Shown piece after piece: positions 39,531 to 48,529 of a DNA stretch of 64,000 nt. The notes under the pieces are model-generated. The model was not told the origin of the DNA and searched no databases. It saw nothing but the letters and a program-made list of their open reading frames with translations. The DNA lies in contig CAVYWS010000004.1 of the NCBI GenBank assembly GCA_963772265.1, positions 62,001-126,000 on the forward strand, in the 5' to 3' direction. Every line of letters starts with the position of its first letter. The first letter of the stretch is position 1. Origin of the DNA: Mayfieldus sp963772265 (GTDB lineage Bacteria; Actinomycetota; Thermoleophilia; Solirubrobacterales; 70-9). A program made the position numbers and the translations under genes.

Positions 39531-40931
39531 GTGGCGCGATCCCAAGCCCGATACACCTGCCAGCAGTGCGGCCATGTCGCGCTGACCTGGAGCGGCCGCT
39601 GTCCCGGCTGCGGGGAGTGGAACACGCTGGTCGAGGCGCGCCCGAGCGCGTCGGGTGGGTCGCGCCGCGGCCGCGCCGCCGCCGCCCCGAAGCCGACCCC
39701 GCTGCGCGACGTCGAGGCGCCGGCCGAGCCGCGGTTGCGGACCGGGATCGGCGAGCTCGACCGGGTGCTCGGCGGCGGCCTGGTCCCGGGCTCGCTGGTG
39801 CTGCTCGGCGGCTCGCCCGGGATCGGCAAGAGCACGCTGACCGGGATGGCGCTCGCCAACCTGGCCGGCTCCGGGCGCAAGGTCCTCTACGTCTCCGGCG
39901 AGGAGTCGGCGGCGCAGGTGCGGCTGCGCGCCGAGCGCCTCGGTGAGCCGGCGCTCGATGTGCCGGTGCTGGCCGAGGCTTCGCTCGAGCCGGTGCTGGC
40001 GACACTCGAGGCCGAGCAGCCCGACGCCTGCGTGATCGACTCGATCCAGACCCTGCACAGCGGCGAGATGAGCGGGGCGCCGGGCTCGGTCGGGCAGGTG
40101 CGCGAGTCCGCCGCGGCGCTGGCCGAGGTCGCCAAGCAGCGCGGCATCGCCCTGCTGCTGGTCGGTCACGTGACCAAGGACGGCAGCCTGGCCGGGCCGC
40201 GGGTGCTGGAGCACCTGGTCGACTGCGTGCTGCGCTTCGACGGCGAGCGCGAGCGCACCTACCGAACCCTGCGGGCGCTGAAGAACCGCTTCGGGGCGAC
40301 CAGCGAGGTCGGCGTCTTCGAGATGCGGGCCGGCGGGCTGACCGAGGTGGCCGATCCCTCGGCCCGCTTCGTCGAGGAGGCGACCCGCGAGCCGGGCTCG
40401 GTGGTTTTGGCGGCGATGGAGGGCAGCCGCCCGGTGCTGGTCGAGGTGCAGGCGCTGGTCGCGACGAGCGAGCTCGAGTCGCCGCGCCGGGTCGCCAACG
40501 GGATCGACCGCAACCGCCTCAGCCTGGTGCTGGCGGTGCTCTCGCGCCACGCCCGGCTCTCGCTGGGCGGCGCCGACGTCTTCGTCAACGTCGCCGGCGG
40601 CGTGCGGGTCGACGAGCCCGGAGCCGATCTCGCGGTGGCGATGGCGGTCGCCTCGGCGCAGCGAAACCAGCCCCTGGTCGCGCCCGACGGCAAACCGCTG
40701 GCCTGCTTCGGCGAGCTCGGGCTCACGGGAGAGCTTCGCTACGTCGGCCACCCCGACCGCCGGGTCGCAGAAGCGACCAAGTTCGGCCTCGGGCCGGTGC
40801 TGGGCCCGACGGGCGGCGAGAAGCTCGAGGGCCTGGCGGCGCACTCCTCGCTGCGGGCGGCCCTTCGCGCCGCGCTCGGCAAGCGCAAGCCGGGCGAGGA
40901 CGGCGACGCCGAGCTTCGCGAAGCCGCCTGA
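39531..40931 (+). CDS. radA: DNA repair protein RadA (Sms)
   Basis: Helicase-like RecA paralogue acting in recombination and branch migration. Intact, 466 residues, GTG 39531. N-terminal zinc finger YTCQQCGHVALTWSGRCPGC (CxxC..CxxC), Walker A LLGGSPGIGKSTLTGMALAN near residues 92-111, RadA-specific KNRFG motif in LKNRFGATSEVGVFEM, and a C-terminal Lon-protease-like domain (VFVNVAGGVRVDEPGADLAV, GELGLTGELRYVGHPDRRVA). Between the clpC and disA positions of the conserved island. A TTACAT -10-like hexamer lies 12 bases before the start. Confidence 0.96.
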   Translation: MARSQARYTCQQCGHVALTWSGRCPGCGEWNTLVEARPSASGGSRRGRAAAAPKPTPLRDVEAPAEPRLRTGIGELDRVLGGGLVPGSLVLLGGSPGIGKSTLTGMALANLAGSGRKVLYVSGEESAAQVRLRAERLGEPALDVPVLAEASLEPVLATLEAEQPDACVIDSIQTLHSGEMSGAPGSVGQVRESAAALAEVAKQRGIALLLVGHVTKDGSLAGPRVLEHLVDCVLRFDGERERTYRTLRALKNRFGATSEVGVFEMRAGGLTEVADPSARFVEEATREPGSVVLAAMEGSRPVLVEVQALVATSELESPRRVANGIDRNRLSLVLAVLSRHARLSLGGADVFVNVAGGVRVDEPGADLAVAMAVASAQRNQPLVAPDGKPLACFGELGLTGELRYVGHPDRRVAEATKFGLGPVLGPTGGEKLEGLAAHSSLRAALRAALGKRKPGEDGDAELREAA

Positions 40932-40956
40932 GCGCCGAGCCGCGATACTGAAATCG

Positions 40957-41349
40957 GTGTCGGAGGAGAACGTCGAAATCGTCCGGCGCGGCTATGCCGC
41001 CTTCGAGCGGGGAGACGTCGCTGCGATGCTCGCAGATGCCGATCCCGATCTCGTCACCTACCGGGCAGAACCGGATGGCGCCACATGGCATGGGCCCGAG
41101 GGGCTCCTGGAGGCGATCGCGGACTGGACCGCGGACTTCGACGAGTTCAGCTCCAGCACCGACGAGTTCATCGACGCCGGCGAGCGCGTTGTCGCGCGGA
41201 TGCGCCAGCGCGGCCGTGGCCAGGCGAGCGGCGTGATGGTCGAGGAGGACTTCTGGTGCGTGCACATGCTCGAGGGCGGCAAGCAGGTCCGCTTCGAGAT
41301 CTACCGGACCAAGGCGGAGGCGCTGAAAGCGGCGGGGCTGGAGCAGTAG
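40957..41349 (+). CDS. SnoaL-like protein, first of a tandem pair
   Basis: 130 residues from a GTG at 40957. NTF2-like cone fold: ENVEIVRRGYAAFERGDVAA, LADADPDLVTYRAEPDGATW, HGPEGLLEAIADWTADFDEF and closing strands (VVARMRQRGRGQASGVMVEE). Ends directly before the ATG of a second SnoaL-like gene, so the two are translated together. Typical of lineage-expanded SnoaL-like proteins; substrate unknown. Confidence 0.82.
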   Translation: MSEENVEIVRRGYAAFERGDVAAMLADADPDLVTYRAEPDGATWHGPEGLLEAIADWTADFDEFSSSTDEFIDAGERVVARMRQRGRGQASGVMVEEDFWCVHMLEGGKQVRFEIYRTKAEALKAAGLEQ

Positions 41350-41754
41350 ATGGCGTTGAGCAATGTCGAGGTGATCCGCGACCAATACGCGGCGACCAAC
41401 GAGCGCGACTTCGAGCGAGCGATGTCGCACTATGCCGATGACGTCGTTCTCGTCGTCCGGGGTCGAGGCATCACATCTGGAACCTTCGAGGGCCGCGACG
41501 CGACCGGCGAGTGGTTCGGCGACTGGTTCCGGATGTTCGATCCCGATTCCCGTTTCGAGATCAGAGAATTCGAAGAGCGCGAGGACGGAAGCATCCGCGT
41601 GGCAGCCACCTTCGAGGGGCAGGGGAGGGCGAGCGGGGTCGGCGTCACGGGGACTGTTGTCTGGGAGTACGGGTTCCGCGACGGCAAGATCGTGCACGTG
41701 GAGGGAGCCGCGGGGCTCGAGGCCACCGGCGAGGACCTGGGAGTCCCCGAATAG
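41350..41754 (+). CDS. SnoaL-like protein, second of a tandem pair
   Basis: 134 residues, ATG 41350 directly after the preceding stop. Same fold: SNVEVIRDQYAATNERDFER, AMSHYADDVVLVVRGRGITS, FEGRDATGEWFGDWFRMFDP, then strands RVAATFEGQGRASGVGVTGT. Both paralogues share G-Q-(G)-R/A-S-G-V in the closing strand, which shows a duplication. May act together as a heterodimer. Confidence 0.82.
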   Translation: MALSNVEVIRDQYAATNERDFERAMSHYADDVVLVVRGRGITSGTFEGRDATGEWFGDWFRMFDPDSRFEIREFEEREDGSIRVAATFEGQGRASGVGVTGTVVWEYGFRDGKIVHVEGAAGLEATGEDLGVPE

Positions 41755-41769
41755 CCGGGACCGATACGG

Positions 41770-41965
41770 GAGCGAATCGCCCTGATCGGCGCTCCCAGCA
41801 GCGCCGGCGCCTATTCGCCGGGCTCGTTCAGACCTCGAGTCGAGCTGTGACCGGATCGCAATCCGCTTCGACGTCGACGTGGTCGACTTCCTCGACGCGC
41901 CGCTGTCGGAGAACGTCGAGCGACATGCGAAGGCCAGAGGGCCGCCATGGGCGAATCCGTCTTGA
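41770..41965 (+). pseudogene. Arginase/ureohydrolase-family remnant
   Basis: Two fragments of a ureohydrolase read in different phases. From 41770: RERIALIGAPSSAGAYSPGS, an arginase N-terminal strand with the G-A-P-x-S-x-G-A-Y-x-P-G pattern, ending in a TGA near 41850. From ~41852: RIAIRFDVDVVDFLDAPLSE, which resembles the C-terminal Mn-binding D-V-D segment (FDVDVxDFxDAPLxEN). The ~180 residues normally in between, including the other metal ligands, are absent. The rest (41755-41978) holds nothing else. A true deletion derivative rather than an indel artefact, since a whole middle is gone. Confidence 0.5.
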
Positions 41966-41978
41966 GGGTTTTAGCCAG

Positions 41979-43516
41979 GTGGCCGATACCCCATCCGTGA
42001 CCGCGAACCAGGTCAACGACGGCTGGAGCACGCGTGCGCCGAAGAGGGCGCCGCTGGACGACCCGCGCACGATGGCGCTTTCGCTGGGCCTGCTCTTCTT
42101 CATCGGCTCCGCGCTTGGCGTTTTCACCCTCGTGATCCCGCATCCGCACCGGTTCAACGAACCGGCGCTGATCAGCAACGTCGCCTTCGCCGCGGCGTTC
42201 GGCGCGGTCCTCTGCGCGGCCGCGGGACGGCTGCCGTCCTGGTCGATGCAGATCGCGGTCGCGATCGGTTCGCTGGCGGTTGCCCGGGCGATCTACTACA
42301 GCCACGAGCCCAACGCCTATTACTCGATCTTCTACATCTGGGTGAGCCTCTATTCGTTTTATTTCTTCGGTCGCTTCTGGGGGCTCGTCCAGATGGGGAT
42401 CGTCGGCATCACCTACGGCTGGGTGCTGGACAAGGTTCCCTCCAGCTCGCCGGCGAGCCTCTGGCTCGTCACCGTTGTCTCGCTCACCGTGGCCGGGCTG
42501 CTGGTCGAGATGCTGGCCCGGCACCTGCGCGAGCGCGAGGCCGAGTCGGCGATACAGGCACGGGCGCTGGCGGCGGTCGACGCCGTCGCCCACGAGCTCG
42601 CGCTGCGCACCACCGTCGAGTCCGCGGCTCCGGTGATCTGCGATGCGGCCGCACGGGGTGACCGGAGCATCCGGCGCATCGCTCTGGCAGCCGACCAATG
42701 ACACCACCGGCCTCGAGGCGACCGCCGCCACCGATCCGGAGCTGGTCGGAAGCGTGGTCCTGCTGATCGGCCAGCCGTCGGGGGCGATCCGCGCCTTCAA
42801 CACACGCGAGTCGTTCTTCGTCAGCGACGCTGAGGGCAGCGCCGAGGTCGACCAGGGGCTGGTCCAGGAGCTGGACGTGGCGTCGGTTCTCTTCCAGCCG
42901 ATCTTGCGCGAGGGGACCCCGATCGGGGTCCTCGTCCTGTACTGGGCGGAGCGGCTCGCAGCCCTTCCCGAGGATGTGGAGCAGGTCGTCGGCCTGCTCG
43001 CCGCCGAGGCGGCGATCGCGATCGAGCGCACCGAGCTGCTCGCCCGGCTTGAGCGGGCGGCGCGCACCGACGACCTCACCGGCCTGCCGAACCGCCGTGC
43101 CTGGGACGAGTACCTGGGGCGTGAGATGGCTCGCGCCAGGCGCGTCGGCGACTCCGATCTGCGTCGCGATCCTCGACCTCGACCAGTTCAAGGAGTACAA
43201 CGACCGCCACGGGCATCAGGGCGGGCGACGGTTCCTCAAGGAGGCCGCGGCCGCGTGGCAGGCGCGGATTCGCGAGACCGATCTGATCGCCCGCTACGGC
43301 GGTGAGGAGTTCGCGATCGCCCTCGTCGACTGCGAGCTGGCGGAGGCGACGGAGATGCTCGATCTGCTGCGCCGGGAAACGCCCGAGGGCGAGAGCTCAT
43401 CGGCCGGGGTGGCGGCCTGGAACGGGAGCGAGAGCGAGGATGAGCTGCTGGCCCGTGCCGACACCGCCCTTTACGACGCCAAGCGCGCGGGCCGGGACCG
43501 GGTCGTCTCGGTCTAG
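41979..43516 (+). CDS. Membrane GAF-GGDEF diguanylate cyclase, frameshifted
   Basis: About 510 residues. GTG at 41979 (VADTPSVTANQVNDG). The first ~170 residues contain ~6 hydrophobic helices (LGLLFFIGSALGVFTLVIPH and others), then a linker coiled coil (EMLARHLREREAESAIQARA). After a shift near 42665 a GAF-like domain follows (VASVLFQPILREGTPIGVLV). The GGDEF domain begins ARTDDLTGLPNRRAWDEYLG, shifts near 43155, and carries RYGGEEFAIALVD at 43295-43330 (GGEEF active loop) and ALYDAKRAGRDRVV. Its TAG overlaps the stop of the convergent WS/DGAT gene by two bases. Likely makes c-di-GMP in response to a membrane or small-molecule signal. Confidence 0.88.
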
Positions 43517-44896
43517 CTCAGCAGCTCCTCGAAGCTCTCGTCCAGCCCCGCCGCCAGCCGCTCGAGTCCGTGCAGGTGGGTGGGGTCGGTGCAGAGGCTG
43601 ACCTGGAGCACGCCGGCGCAGGACAGCGCCGCGACCCGCAGCGCGTGGCGGTCGGCGGGCTCGGCGATCGAGTAGAGCTCGGCGACCGGGCGGCCGAGGA
43701 CGTAGAGCTGCTCGCGGGGACCCGGCACGTTCGAGACCGCGAGGCTGAACTCGTGCGGACTGGAGGCGAGCCGGACCCCGGCGCGGCCCAGCGGGCCGAG
43801 GTGAGATAGGCCGTGAAAGAAGGAGTAAAGCGCGGTCGCGTCGTGGTCCTCCTTGGCGGTCTCGGCCTCCTCCGCGATCCGCGCCAGTCGGCGGTCGGGA
43901 TCGGGCTCGTCGCAGGGCAGATCGAGGAACAGGAACGAGTCGCGGTTGGCGACCTCGGTGGCCTCGTCGGGCCGGTGCAGGCTGACCGGGACCTTGACTC
44001 GCATCGCGTCGAGCTGCAGATGCTCGCCGGCCAGCCAGTGGCGGATCCCGCCGGCGACCGCGGCCAGCAGCAGGTCGTTGATCGTCACGTGAATTCCCAG
44101 CAAGGCGCGCTTTCGGTGCTCGGCGTCGATCAGCTCCTCGAGCGAGCAGGCGACGAAGGCGACCTCGCGCCGTCCCGAGATGCTGGGTGTCGAGCGGCGA
44201 CTCGCCGCCCAGCGGGCGCAACTCGCGGCGCAGCGCCCCCGGCAGCTGTCCGAGCCGCCGCGCCGAGCCGGCAAGGCGGCGCGGATGGGCGATCGCCCGC
44301 GCCGCTCCAAGCACGGCTCCGCCGGCCGCGCTGGCGCGGTCGGCCAGCGCCCCGCTGAGCAACCGCGGCGGGCTCGGGGTTCGCTCCGGCAGCCAGGGCG
44401 GGCCGGGGTCCTCGCCCGGCGCGGTGGCGTGGTCCCAGAGCAGCTCGCTTCCCAGCCGCAGGCAGGTCATCCCGTCGGCCATCGCATGGTGGATGCGCCA
44501 GACGATCACCGCCGCGCCGTCCTCGGTCGGTCCGACAAGGTCCATGTGCCAAAGCGGCTGTCTGTGGTCGAGGCGCTGGGCCATCAGCTCGGCGACGACG
44601 TCGGCCAGCTCCTCGCCGGGGGACTCGCGGACGCCGACCTGGTTGGCGATCTCGAACTCGGGGTCGTCGACCCAGACCGGCGGCGCCAGCCCGAGCGGCG
44701 TCCGGGCGACCCGCCGCCGTGCCCGCGGTGCCCGCCAGAGCCGGCCCTCGACGTGGCGGCGCAGCTCCTCGACGTCGGGTGGTCCCTCGGGCCCCGGCTC
44801 GAGCACCAGGACCTTGCAGGTGTGACCGGTGATCGCCGAGGACTCGAGCTTCAGGATCGCGGCGTCGTCGGGGCTGAGGCGGTCGAGATTGGCCAT
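43513..44896 (-). CDS. Wax ester synthase/diacylglycerol acyltransferase, one frameshift
   Basis: Bifunctional WS/DGAT enzyme that makes triacylglycerol or wax ester storage lipid. Start ATG 44896 (MANLDRLSPDDAAILKLESS). The catalytic motif is VIVWRIHHAMADGMTCLRLG, i.e. HHxxxDG near residue 135. An indel near 44185 changes frame; the C-terminal half reads INDLLLAAVAGGIRHWLAGE, VKVPVSLHRPDEATEVANRD, LAVSNVPGPREQLYVLGRPV (N-V-P-G-P), DPTHLHGLERLAAGLDESFE. About 460 residues, normal length. Overlaps the GGDEF stop, convergent. Confidence 0.92.
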
Positions 44897-45032
44897 CGGG
44901 GCAAGCATTACGGACCGGGGGGCACCAGAACTGGGGAGGGCGGCTTCACCCCGCTTGACATCGCTCTTTCCGATCTTTCCAGTCAGGATTTGTCACTCCG
45001 CAAATGCAGGCAGTCTTTGCCATCCTCATCGC

Positions 45033-46145
45033 ATGGCGTCGTTGTCCGGGGATGAGCTTCAGGAACTTTCCGACCGCCAAGATCCAAGACTCCTGAGGGC
45101 TCTCGACATGGTCGCCCCCGGGACGTCGCTGCGCGAAGGGGTCGACAACATCGTCCACTCGCGGAGCGGCGGGTTGATCGCGATCGGCGACCCCGGGGAC
45201 ATCTCGTTCCTGTTCTCCGGCGGCATCCGCCTCGACATCGACTACACCCCGGCGCTGCTCTACCAGGTGGCAAAGATGGACGGGGCGATCATCCTCAACA
45301 GCGAGGCGACGAAGATCGCCTGGGCCAACGTGCAGTTGATGCCCGACCCGACGATTCTCTCCTCGGAGACCGGCACCCGCCATCGCACCGCCGAGCGCGT
45401 CTCGAAGCAGACCGACGCCCTGGTGATCGCGATCTCGCAGCGCCGTGACGTCGTCTCGCTCTACGTCGAGGGGACCAAGTACATCCTTCAGGACATCCCG
45501 GCGGTTCTGGCCAAGGCCAACCAGGGCCTTGCGACGCTGGACAAGTACCGCGCCCGCCTCGACCAGGTCTCCTCGCGCCTGACGGCGCTGGAGTTCGAGG
45601 GCGGCGGCGTCCTCTACGACGTGCTCGCGGTGCTGCAGCGAGCCGAGATGGTGACCCGGATGGCAGTCGAGGTCGAGCGCTACATCGTCGAGCTGGGCAC
45701 CGAAGGACGCCTGATCGAGATGCAGCTCGAGGAGACGATGGTCGGCGTCGCCGCCGACAAGTCGGCGCTGGTTCGCGACTACAGCGTCGAGGACTCAGAG
45801 CAGAATCTGCAGAGCGTCCTCCAGACCCTCGCCTACCTTCCCCACCAGGACGTCCTCGACTTCGGTCGCCTCGCCGAGCTTCTCGGCTACGACCGCAAGA
45901 TGAACACACTTGACTTTCCGGTTGCGCCGCGCGGATATCGCGTGCTCGGCCGGATTCCGCGCCTGCCGAGGCTGGTGGTCCAGAAGATCATCATGCAGTT
46001 CGGGGGCCTGGAGGAATTGCTCGCCGCCTCGGATGCCGAGCTCGAAGCCGTCGATGGCGTCGGCGACACGCGAGCCAAGGACATCCGCGAAGGCCTGCGG
46101 CGGCTACAGGAGGTCGACTTGGTCGACCGCTATTTGCAGAGCTGA
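45033..46145 (+). CDS. disA: DNA integrity scanning protein, diadenylate cyclase
   Basis: Makes c-di-AMP from two ATP and monitors DNA branch structures. Intact, 370 residues, ATG 45033. DAC domain: VAKMDGAIILNSEATKIAWA (D-G-A loop near residue 82) and SETGTRHRTAERVSKQTDAL (R-H-R-T/N near residue 115). A helical spine follows, then the C-terminal HhH domain RLPRLVVQKIIMQFGGLEEL and AVDGVGDTRAKDIREGLRRL, which binds DNA. Good match in order and length to Bacillus and mycobacterial DisA. TTGACA at 44955-44960 could be its -35 but the matching -10 is poor. carD follows 19 bases after. Confidence 0.96.
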   Translation: MASLSGDELQELSDRQDPRLLRALDMVAPGTSLREGVDNIVHSRSGGLIAIGDPGDISFLFSGGIRLDIDYTPALLYQVAKMDGAIILNSEATKIAWANVQLMPDPTILSSETGTRHRTAERVSKQTDALVIAISQRRDVVSLYVEGTKYILQDIPAVLAKANQGLATLDKYRARLDQVSSRLTALEFEGGGVLYDVLAVLQRAEMVTRMAVEVERYIVELGTEGRLIEMQLEETMVGVAADKSALVRDYSVEDSEQNLQSVLQTLAYLPHQDVLDFGRLAELLGYDRKMNTLDFPVAPRGYRVLGRIPRLPRLVVQKIIMQFGGLEELLAASDAELEAVDGVGDTRAKDIREGLRRLQEVDLVDRYLQS

Positions 46146-46164
46146 CGGTCGTGAGCCGTCACCG

Positions 46165-46749
46165 ATGAAGGAGGATCCGATTCCCGCACTAGAAGAAGAA
46201 GCAGCGCCCGAGGCCGACCTCGAGGAAGAAATCGAGTACGTCTGTGAGTTCGAGGAGGGCGACAAGGTCGTCTACCCGCACCACGGGGCCGGCGTAGTCC
46301 TGAAGAAGCAGACAAAGGATCTGATGGGGGAGAAGAGGGAGTACCTGACGATCAAGATCCTCCACAACGAGCTGACCGTGATGGTTCCCTGTGAGAACGC
46401 GGGCAAGGCCGGCCTGCGGCGCGTGATCGACGAGGAAGACGTCAAGAAGGTGATCGGCGTTCTGACCGACGACGTCTCCGACATGCCCAAGAATTGGAAC
46501 CGGCGCTTCAAGTACAACCGCGAGAAGATCAAGACCGGCGACATCTTCGAGCTCGCCGAGGTGGTCCGCAACCTCGCGATCCGCGAGTGGGAGAAGGGCC
46601 TCTCCACCGGCGAGAAGCAGATGTACACGCGGGCCAAGAAGATCCTCGCGTCCGAGTTCATGTACGCCCTCGAGAAGGACGAAGACGAAGCCGAGGAGTA
46701 CCTGGACGAGCTGCTGGAGGAGCGCTTCGCCGCCAAGGCGACCGCCTGA
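46165..46749 (+). CDS. carD: CarD-family transcriptional regulator
   Basis: RNA polymerase-binding factor that stabilises open complexes, in mycobacteria especially at rRNA promoters. Intact, 194 residues, ATG 46165. After an acidic N-terminal extension (IPALEEEAAPEADLEEEIEY, about 30 residues longer than the usual start) comes the Tudor-like RNAP-interacting domain: EFEEGDKVVYPHHGAGVVLK near residues 30-49, KREYLTIKILHNELTVMVPC. The helical DNA-binding part includes FKYNREKIKTGDIFELAEVV and YTRAKKILASEFMYALEKDE, including the Trp wedge region (EWEKGLSTGEKQM). Positioned between disA and ispD. Confidence 0.95.
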   Translation: MKEDPIPALEEEAAPEADLEEEIEYVCEFEEGDKVVYPHHGAGVVLKKQTKDLMGEKREYLTIKILHNELTVMVPCENAGKAGLRRVIDEEDVKKVIGVLTDDVSDMPKNWNRRFKYNREKIKTGDIFELAEVVRNLAIREWEKGLSTGEKQMYTRAKKILASEFMYALEKDEDEAEEYLDELLEERFAAKATA

Positions 46750-47423
46750 GGATTCAGCGCCAGCTGCCGCCATCGTCGCGGCCGCCGGCTCCGGAGAGAG
46801 GCTCGGAGCCGGCGGCCCGAAGGCTTTCGTCGAGCTGGCGGGTCGCCCGCTGCTCGACTACTCGATCGATGCGCTGCGGGCCGCTCGCCGGGTGGACAAC
46901 ATCGTGGTCGCCATCCCGCCGGGCCATATCCACGACCTCGCGGGGGGCGACCTGGGGGTCGTCGCCGGCGGCGAGACCCGATCGGAGTCCGTCGCGCAAC
47001 GCAATGGAGGCGATCGGCACCGAGTACGTCGTCGTCCACGACGCCGCCCGGCCGCTGGTCTCAGCCGAGCTGATCGACGCAGTCGTCGAGGAGCTGCTCG
47101 ACGACGAGGACGCAGCCGCGGTGGTCGCCGCATCGCCGGTCACCGACACGATCAAGGCGGTCTCGCGGGGGATGGAGGTGGACAGCACCCTCGATCGCTC
47201 CAGCCTCTGGGCGGCGCAGACCCCCCAGGCCTTCCGGGTCGAGGCGCTGCGCGAGGCGCTGGCCTCGACCGCGCTGCTCGCCCAGGCCACCGACGACGCG
47301 ATGCTGGTCGAGCGCCTCGGCGCCAAGGTGCTTCTGCACGAGGCCCCGGTCGAGAACCTCAAGGTGACGACCCCGCTCGACCTTCGGATCGCCGAGATGC
47401 TGCTGGCCGAGCGGAGCACCTGA
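46749..47423 (+). CDS. ispD: 2-C-methyl-D-erythritol 4-phosphate cytidylyltransferase, frameshifted
   Basis: Third step of the MEP isoprenoid pathway. PAAAIVAAAGSGERLGAGGP starts the nucleotidyltransferase signature right after the carD stop; no acceptable start codon lies in this frame between the two genes, so the beginning is probably damaged by an indel or coupled to carD. A further indel near 46995 separates GGETRSESV from RNAMEAIGTEYVVVHDAARP (V-H-D-A-A-R-P is diagnostic). ASPVTDTIKAVSRGMEV, RSSLWAAQTPQAFRVEALRE and the C-terminal ENLKVTTPLDLRIAEMLLA complete it. About 225 residues. The coordinate of the start is nominal. Confidence 0.9.
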   Translation, partial: RIQRQLPPSSRPPAPERGSEPAARRLSSSWRVARCSTTRSMRCGPLAGWTTSWSPSRRAISTTSRGATWGSSPAARPDRSPSRNAMEAIGTEYVVVHDAARPLVSAELIDAVVEELLDDEDAAAVVAASPVTDTIKAVSRGMEVDSTLDRSSLWAAQTPQAFRVEALREALASTALLAQATDDAMLVERLGAKVLLHEAPVENLKVTTPLDLRIAEMLLAERST

Positions 47424-47459
47424 GCCCAAGGCCGGGTTCCCTGCGGTGCCGAGCAGTCG

Positions 47460-48440
47460 ATGAGCGGATCCCTCACTGCCCCGAGCGCCCGCACCGTGAT
47501 CGCCTGGGTGCTGGTTGTCCCCGGCGCGCTGTGGGCGGTCGTTCGCTGCTTCGGGATCGAGGGCGGCTACCCGCTGGTGCCGCTGATCGCCTACACGCCC
47601 TACATGGCGCTGCTCGGCATCGTGACGACCGGCTGCGCTGGCCTACTGCGCCGCTGGGCGCCGCTCGGGCTGGGGGCGGTCGCGACGCTGGCGCTGCTGG
47701 CGGTGGTGCTGCCGCGCGCGATCGCGAACGGAGATCCGGCGATCGCGAACCCGGTCGACCTTCGCATCCTCACCCTCAACACGCACGACAGCAAGGCCGA
47801 TCCGAAGGCGATCGCAAGGCTGGTTCGCGAGAAACGGATCGACGTGCTGAGCGTTCAGGAGCTCACCACCGAGGGCGCGGCGGAGCTGCGGCGCAGCGCC
47901 GTCGCGCGCCTGCTGCCATACGGCCTGCTGGCTCTGCACGGCGACGCCTACGGCAGCGGCCTCTTCTCGCGTTACCCGCTCGGCCGGGATGGCCCGTCGA
48001 GGGCGATCCGCGAGATCGACGCGACCGTGAAGCTGCCGGGGGGAACCGTCGAGGTCTCCTGCGTTCATCCAGTCGCGCCCACCGGGTCCGTCGCTGTGAG
48101 GGAATGGAAGGACACCTTCGCAAGCCTTCCCCGCGCCCAGCCCAACGGCCCTCTGCGCGTCCTCGCCGGCGACTTCAACGCCACCCTCGACAACGAATCG
48201 CTGCGCAAGCTGATCGACAGCGGCTACCGCGACGCCGCCGACGCGGAGGGCGATGGGCTGGACTTCACCTGGCCCGTCGGGCGGGCCTTCCCGCCGTTGG
48301 TCGCGATCGATCACGTCCTCGCCGACAAGCGGATCGCGATCTCCGACTTCCAGACCCATGACGTCTCGGGCAGCGATCACCGGGCGATCAGCGTGACCCT
48401 GTCGCTGCCCCGTGATCGCGCGGCGGGGCGCAGGCGCTAG
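47460..48440 (+). CDS. Membrane endonuclease/exonuclease/phosphatase-family protein
   Basis: 326 residues, intact, ATG 47460. The first ~85 residues hold three hydrophobic helices (VIAWVLVVPGALWAVVRCFG, PLVPLIAYTPYMALLGIVTT, GLGAVATLALLAVVLPRAIA). The extracytoplasmic EEP domain follows: DLRILTLNTHDSKADPKAIA, VLSVQELTTEGAAEL (Asn and catalytic Glu), RVLAGDFNATLDNESLRKLI (G-D-F-N), and a C-terminal SGSDHRAISVTLSL (S-D-H). The three-helix-plus-EEP arrangement is seen in cell-surface EEP proteins of actinobacteria with unknown substrate. Confidence 0.88.
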   Translation: MSGSLTAPSARTVIAWVLVVPGALWAVVRCFGIEGGYPLVPLIAYTPYMALLGIVTTGCAGLLRRWAPLGLGAVATLALLAVVLPRAIANGDPAIANPVDLRILTLNTHDSKADPKAIARLVREKRIDVLSVQELTTEGAAELRRSAVARLLPYGLLALHGDAYGSGLFSRYPLGRDGPSRAIREIDATVKLPGGTVEVSCVHPVAPTGSVAVREWKDTFASLPRAQPNGPLRVLAGDFNATLDNESLRKLIDSGYRDAADAEGDGLDFTWPVGRAFPPLVAIDHVLADKRIAISDFQTHDVSGSDHRAISVTLSLPRDRAAGRRR

Positions 48441-48529
48441 CTGCCGGCCGAGCCCCGGCTACCCAGTTAGGGCCCTGCACCAAGTGAATCCACCGCCTGT
48501 AGGGTCCTTTTATCGGCAAGGACGCCTCA

